Below are positions 5,460 to 6,883 of a stretch of DNA of 6,883 bases, piece by piece. The notes under the pieces are model-generated. The model saw only the letters and a program-made list of their open reading frames with translations, had not been told where the DNA came from and did not search any database. Source of the DNA: an uncultured Bacteroidota bacterium (GTDB taxonomy: Bacteria > Bacteroidota > Bacteroidia > B-17B0 > Aurantibacillaceae); assembly GCA_903923915.1 (NCBI GenBank), contig CAIXZI010000142.1:1-6883 (forward strand), read 5' to 3'. How positions within the stretch are numbered: the first letter of the stretch is position 1; each line of letters opens with the position of its first letter. Made by a program: the position numbers and the translations under genes.

Positions 5460-6883
5460 ATGAAACAGATATATAAAATATCAAATAAAAATAAAGTCTG
5501 CAATTGCATGATGTTAATTGTCTTGACTTTTTTCTTTTCATTTACAACACAAAAATCTTTTGCACAAAAACTAAGTGCACAGGTAAGCAAAAATAAAGTT
5601 GTAACCGGAGAAGTATTTCAAATTACCTTTTCGGCTAATGGAAATATAGGTGGATTTAAAGCGCCTGCATTATCTGATTTTGATGTGTATAGCGGCCCAA
5701 ATCAATCTACCAGCATGCAGTTTATAAACGGCAATGTTAGTCAGAGTATGAGTTTTTCATACATGATTGCTGCTCGTAAAGAAGGTAAGTTTACTATTGG
5801 TGCCGCTTCGGCAACTATTAACGGCAATAAATCAGAATCAAATCCGATTACAATAGAAGTCGGAAAGGGAAGCCCACAACAACAACAGCGTCAACAACAA
5901 AATCCGTATGGCAATGATGAAGGGCAACCACAAAATGTTAGCAGTGAAGATTTATTTGTAAGAACATACTTAAGTAAAAAGCAATGTTATTTAGGCGAGC
6001 AATTAGTCATTACACAAAAAGTTTATTGCAGGGCAAATCTGCGTGGGTTCCAAAATTTTAATCCACCCGAGTATAATGGTTTTTGGAGTAAGGATGAAGA
6101 GCGTAAAGGGCAAATTCAATTAAATGTAGAAAATTTAGATGGCGTAAATTATAACGTAGCAGAGTTTAGTAAAACCTATTTGTTTCCGCAACGTGCCGGT
6201 AAATTAACGGTAGATCCTATTGAAATTGATTGCATTGTAAGGCAACAATCAAAAAGACAACAATCTATCTTCGATCAGTTTTTTGGTGGAGGCGCACAAG
6301 ATGTGGTGGTTAAAATTAAAAGCAAACCTGTCAGCGTTGATGTATTAGCACTTCCTGAGAATGGCAAGCCTGATAATTTTACTGGCGCTGTTGGTAATTT
6401 TTCTTTTAATGCAAAATTAAATCATAATAAAGTAAAAGCTAACGAAAGTCTTAGTCTTAAATTAACCATTAGTGGAAAGGGAAACATCAATTTAGCATCA
6501 ACACCAAAAATTAATTTTCCGGAAGGATTTGAAACATATGACCCTAAGATAAGCGAAAACATATCTACGCAAGGAGGTGTTAGCGGCACCAAAACGTATG
6601 AATACTTAGTTATTCCGCGTAAACAAGGTGAGTTTATTTTAAAGGATATTAATTTCAGTTATTTTGATCCAGAGAAAAAGCAATACGTAACACTTCCATC
6701 GCCTGAAATAAAAGTTACTGTTGAAGCAGGAGACCCAAACTCAGCTGGCGGAGCCCAAGTATATAACCCAAAGCATAAAAATAACAGGCGTGAAGAAAAT
6801 ATACTCCGAGGCAGAGATCTTTTAGAAAAAGAACTCAGCCGCAAATACCTAGAGAGCAAAATCAAATCTAAAGAACTCCAGGA
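5460..6883 (+). CDS. batD: BatD, exported beta-domain protein, 3' partial
   Basis: This is a BatD homologue, open from ATG 5460 to the window end with 474 complete codons visible. Family members are often near 580-600 residues and end in a membrane helix, so the C-terminus is missing. Residues 1-36 form a signal peptide (hydrophobic core about 17-29, ending SFAQ). The chain is then a series of beta-rich modules: about 38-135 (SKNKVVTGE…), a Gln/Pro/Asn linker at 138-158, a second module from SSEDLFVRTYLSKKQCYLGEQ (161-260), the FDQFFGG turn (271-277), and a third module at about 308-422. The region is expected to be periplasmic and probably scaffolds BatA/BatB (inference). ATG 5460 is chosen because it gives a complete signal peptide and directly follows the octamer leader; ATGs at 5508 and 5511 would cut the basic n-region. 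Codon choice shifts near the 3' end (from about 6727). Confidence 0.92.
   Translation, partial: MKQIYKISNKNKVCNCMMLIVLTFFFSFTTQKSFAQKLSAQVSKNKVVTGEVFQITFSANGNIGGFKAPALSDFDVYSGPNQSTSMQFINGNVSQSMSFSYMIAARKEGKFTIGAASATINGNKSESNPITIEVGKGSPQQQQRQQQNPYGNDEGQPQNVSSEDLFVRTYLSKKQCYLGEQLVITQKVYCRANLRGFQNFNPPEYNGFWSKDEERKGQIQLNVENLDGVNYNVAEFSKTYLFPQRAGKLTVDPIEIDCIVRQQSKRQQSIFDQFFGGGAQDVVVKIKSKPVSVDVLALPENGKPDNFTGAVGNFSFNAKLNHNKVKANESLSLKLTISGKGNINLASTPKINFPEGFETYDPKISENISTQGGVSGTKTYEYLVIPRKQGEFILKDINFSYFDPEKKQYVTLPSPEIKVTVEAGDPNSAGGAQVYNPKHKNNRREENILRGRDLLEKELSRKYLESKIKSKELQ
5871..5933 (+). repeat. Gln-rich linker coding tract in batD
   Basis: Residues 138-158 of BatD (SPQQQQRQQQNPYG, then NDEGQPQ) are encoded by a CAA/CAG-rich stretch. 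It lies between the first and second beta-type modules and looks like a flexible interdomain linker. The homopolymeric codon run is a plausible site of length variation between strains. Confidence 0.7.

Noticed and set aside
6571..6606. Strong Shine-Dalgarno-like AAGGAGGTG inside batD followed by ATG 6598
   Set aside because: The ATG opens only three codons before a stop (MNT), and the SD-like bases encode QGGV in a conserved-looking part of BatD.

Overview
The window is a continuous plus-strand gene cluster from a member of the Bacteroidota. The lineage call rests on gene order, on AT-rich codons (TTA, AAA, AAT dominate), on the lack of Shine-Dalgarno sequences at the starts, and on signal peptides cleaved before Gln (…FAQ, …HAQ). 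It is a Bat ('Bacteroides aerotolerance') locus in its usual order: moxR (5' end missing), a DUF58 protein, a signal-peptide plus single-TM protein, batA, batB, batC and batD (3' end missing). The finer lineage cannot be fixed from this window.

Layout: 2-646 is the C-terminal two thirds of a MoxR AAA+ ATPase. 691-1557 is the DUF58 vWA partner. 1593-2579 is an exported, membrane-anchored protein with an extracytoplasmic beta-type domain and a cytoplasmic helical domain. 2579-3595 (BatA) and 3595-4626 (BatB) are paralogous membrane vWA proteins, each overlapping its upstream gene by 1 nt. A 120-nt spacer (4627-4746) follows. 4747-5424 is BatC, an exported TPR protein with a highly charged tail. 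5460-6883 is BatD, exported and beta-rich, open at the window end.

How the parts probably fit together (inference from family knowledge and topology): MoxR and DUF58 act in the cytoplasm as an ATPase/vWA pair. BatA and BatB place MIDAS-containing vWA domains in the periplasm. The 1593-2579 protein spans the membrane between the two sides, and BatC and BatD supply periplasmic TPR and beta-domain scaffolds. The substrate of the system is not known to me and cannot be read from the sequence.

The least expected signal is not a gene. The two spacers before the 1593 gene and before batD, almost 3.9 kb apart, have the same construction: stop codon, TTA, then exactly four 8-nt units of the form ATTWGNNN running directly into ATGAAACA. 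Both spacers are exactly 35 nt. No RNA genes, mobile elements or CRISPR arrays were seen, and neither end of the transcription unit lies inside the window.
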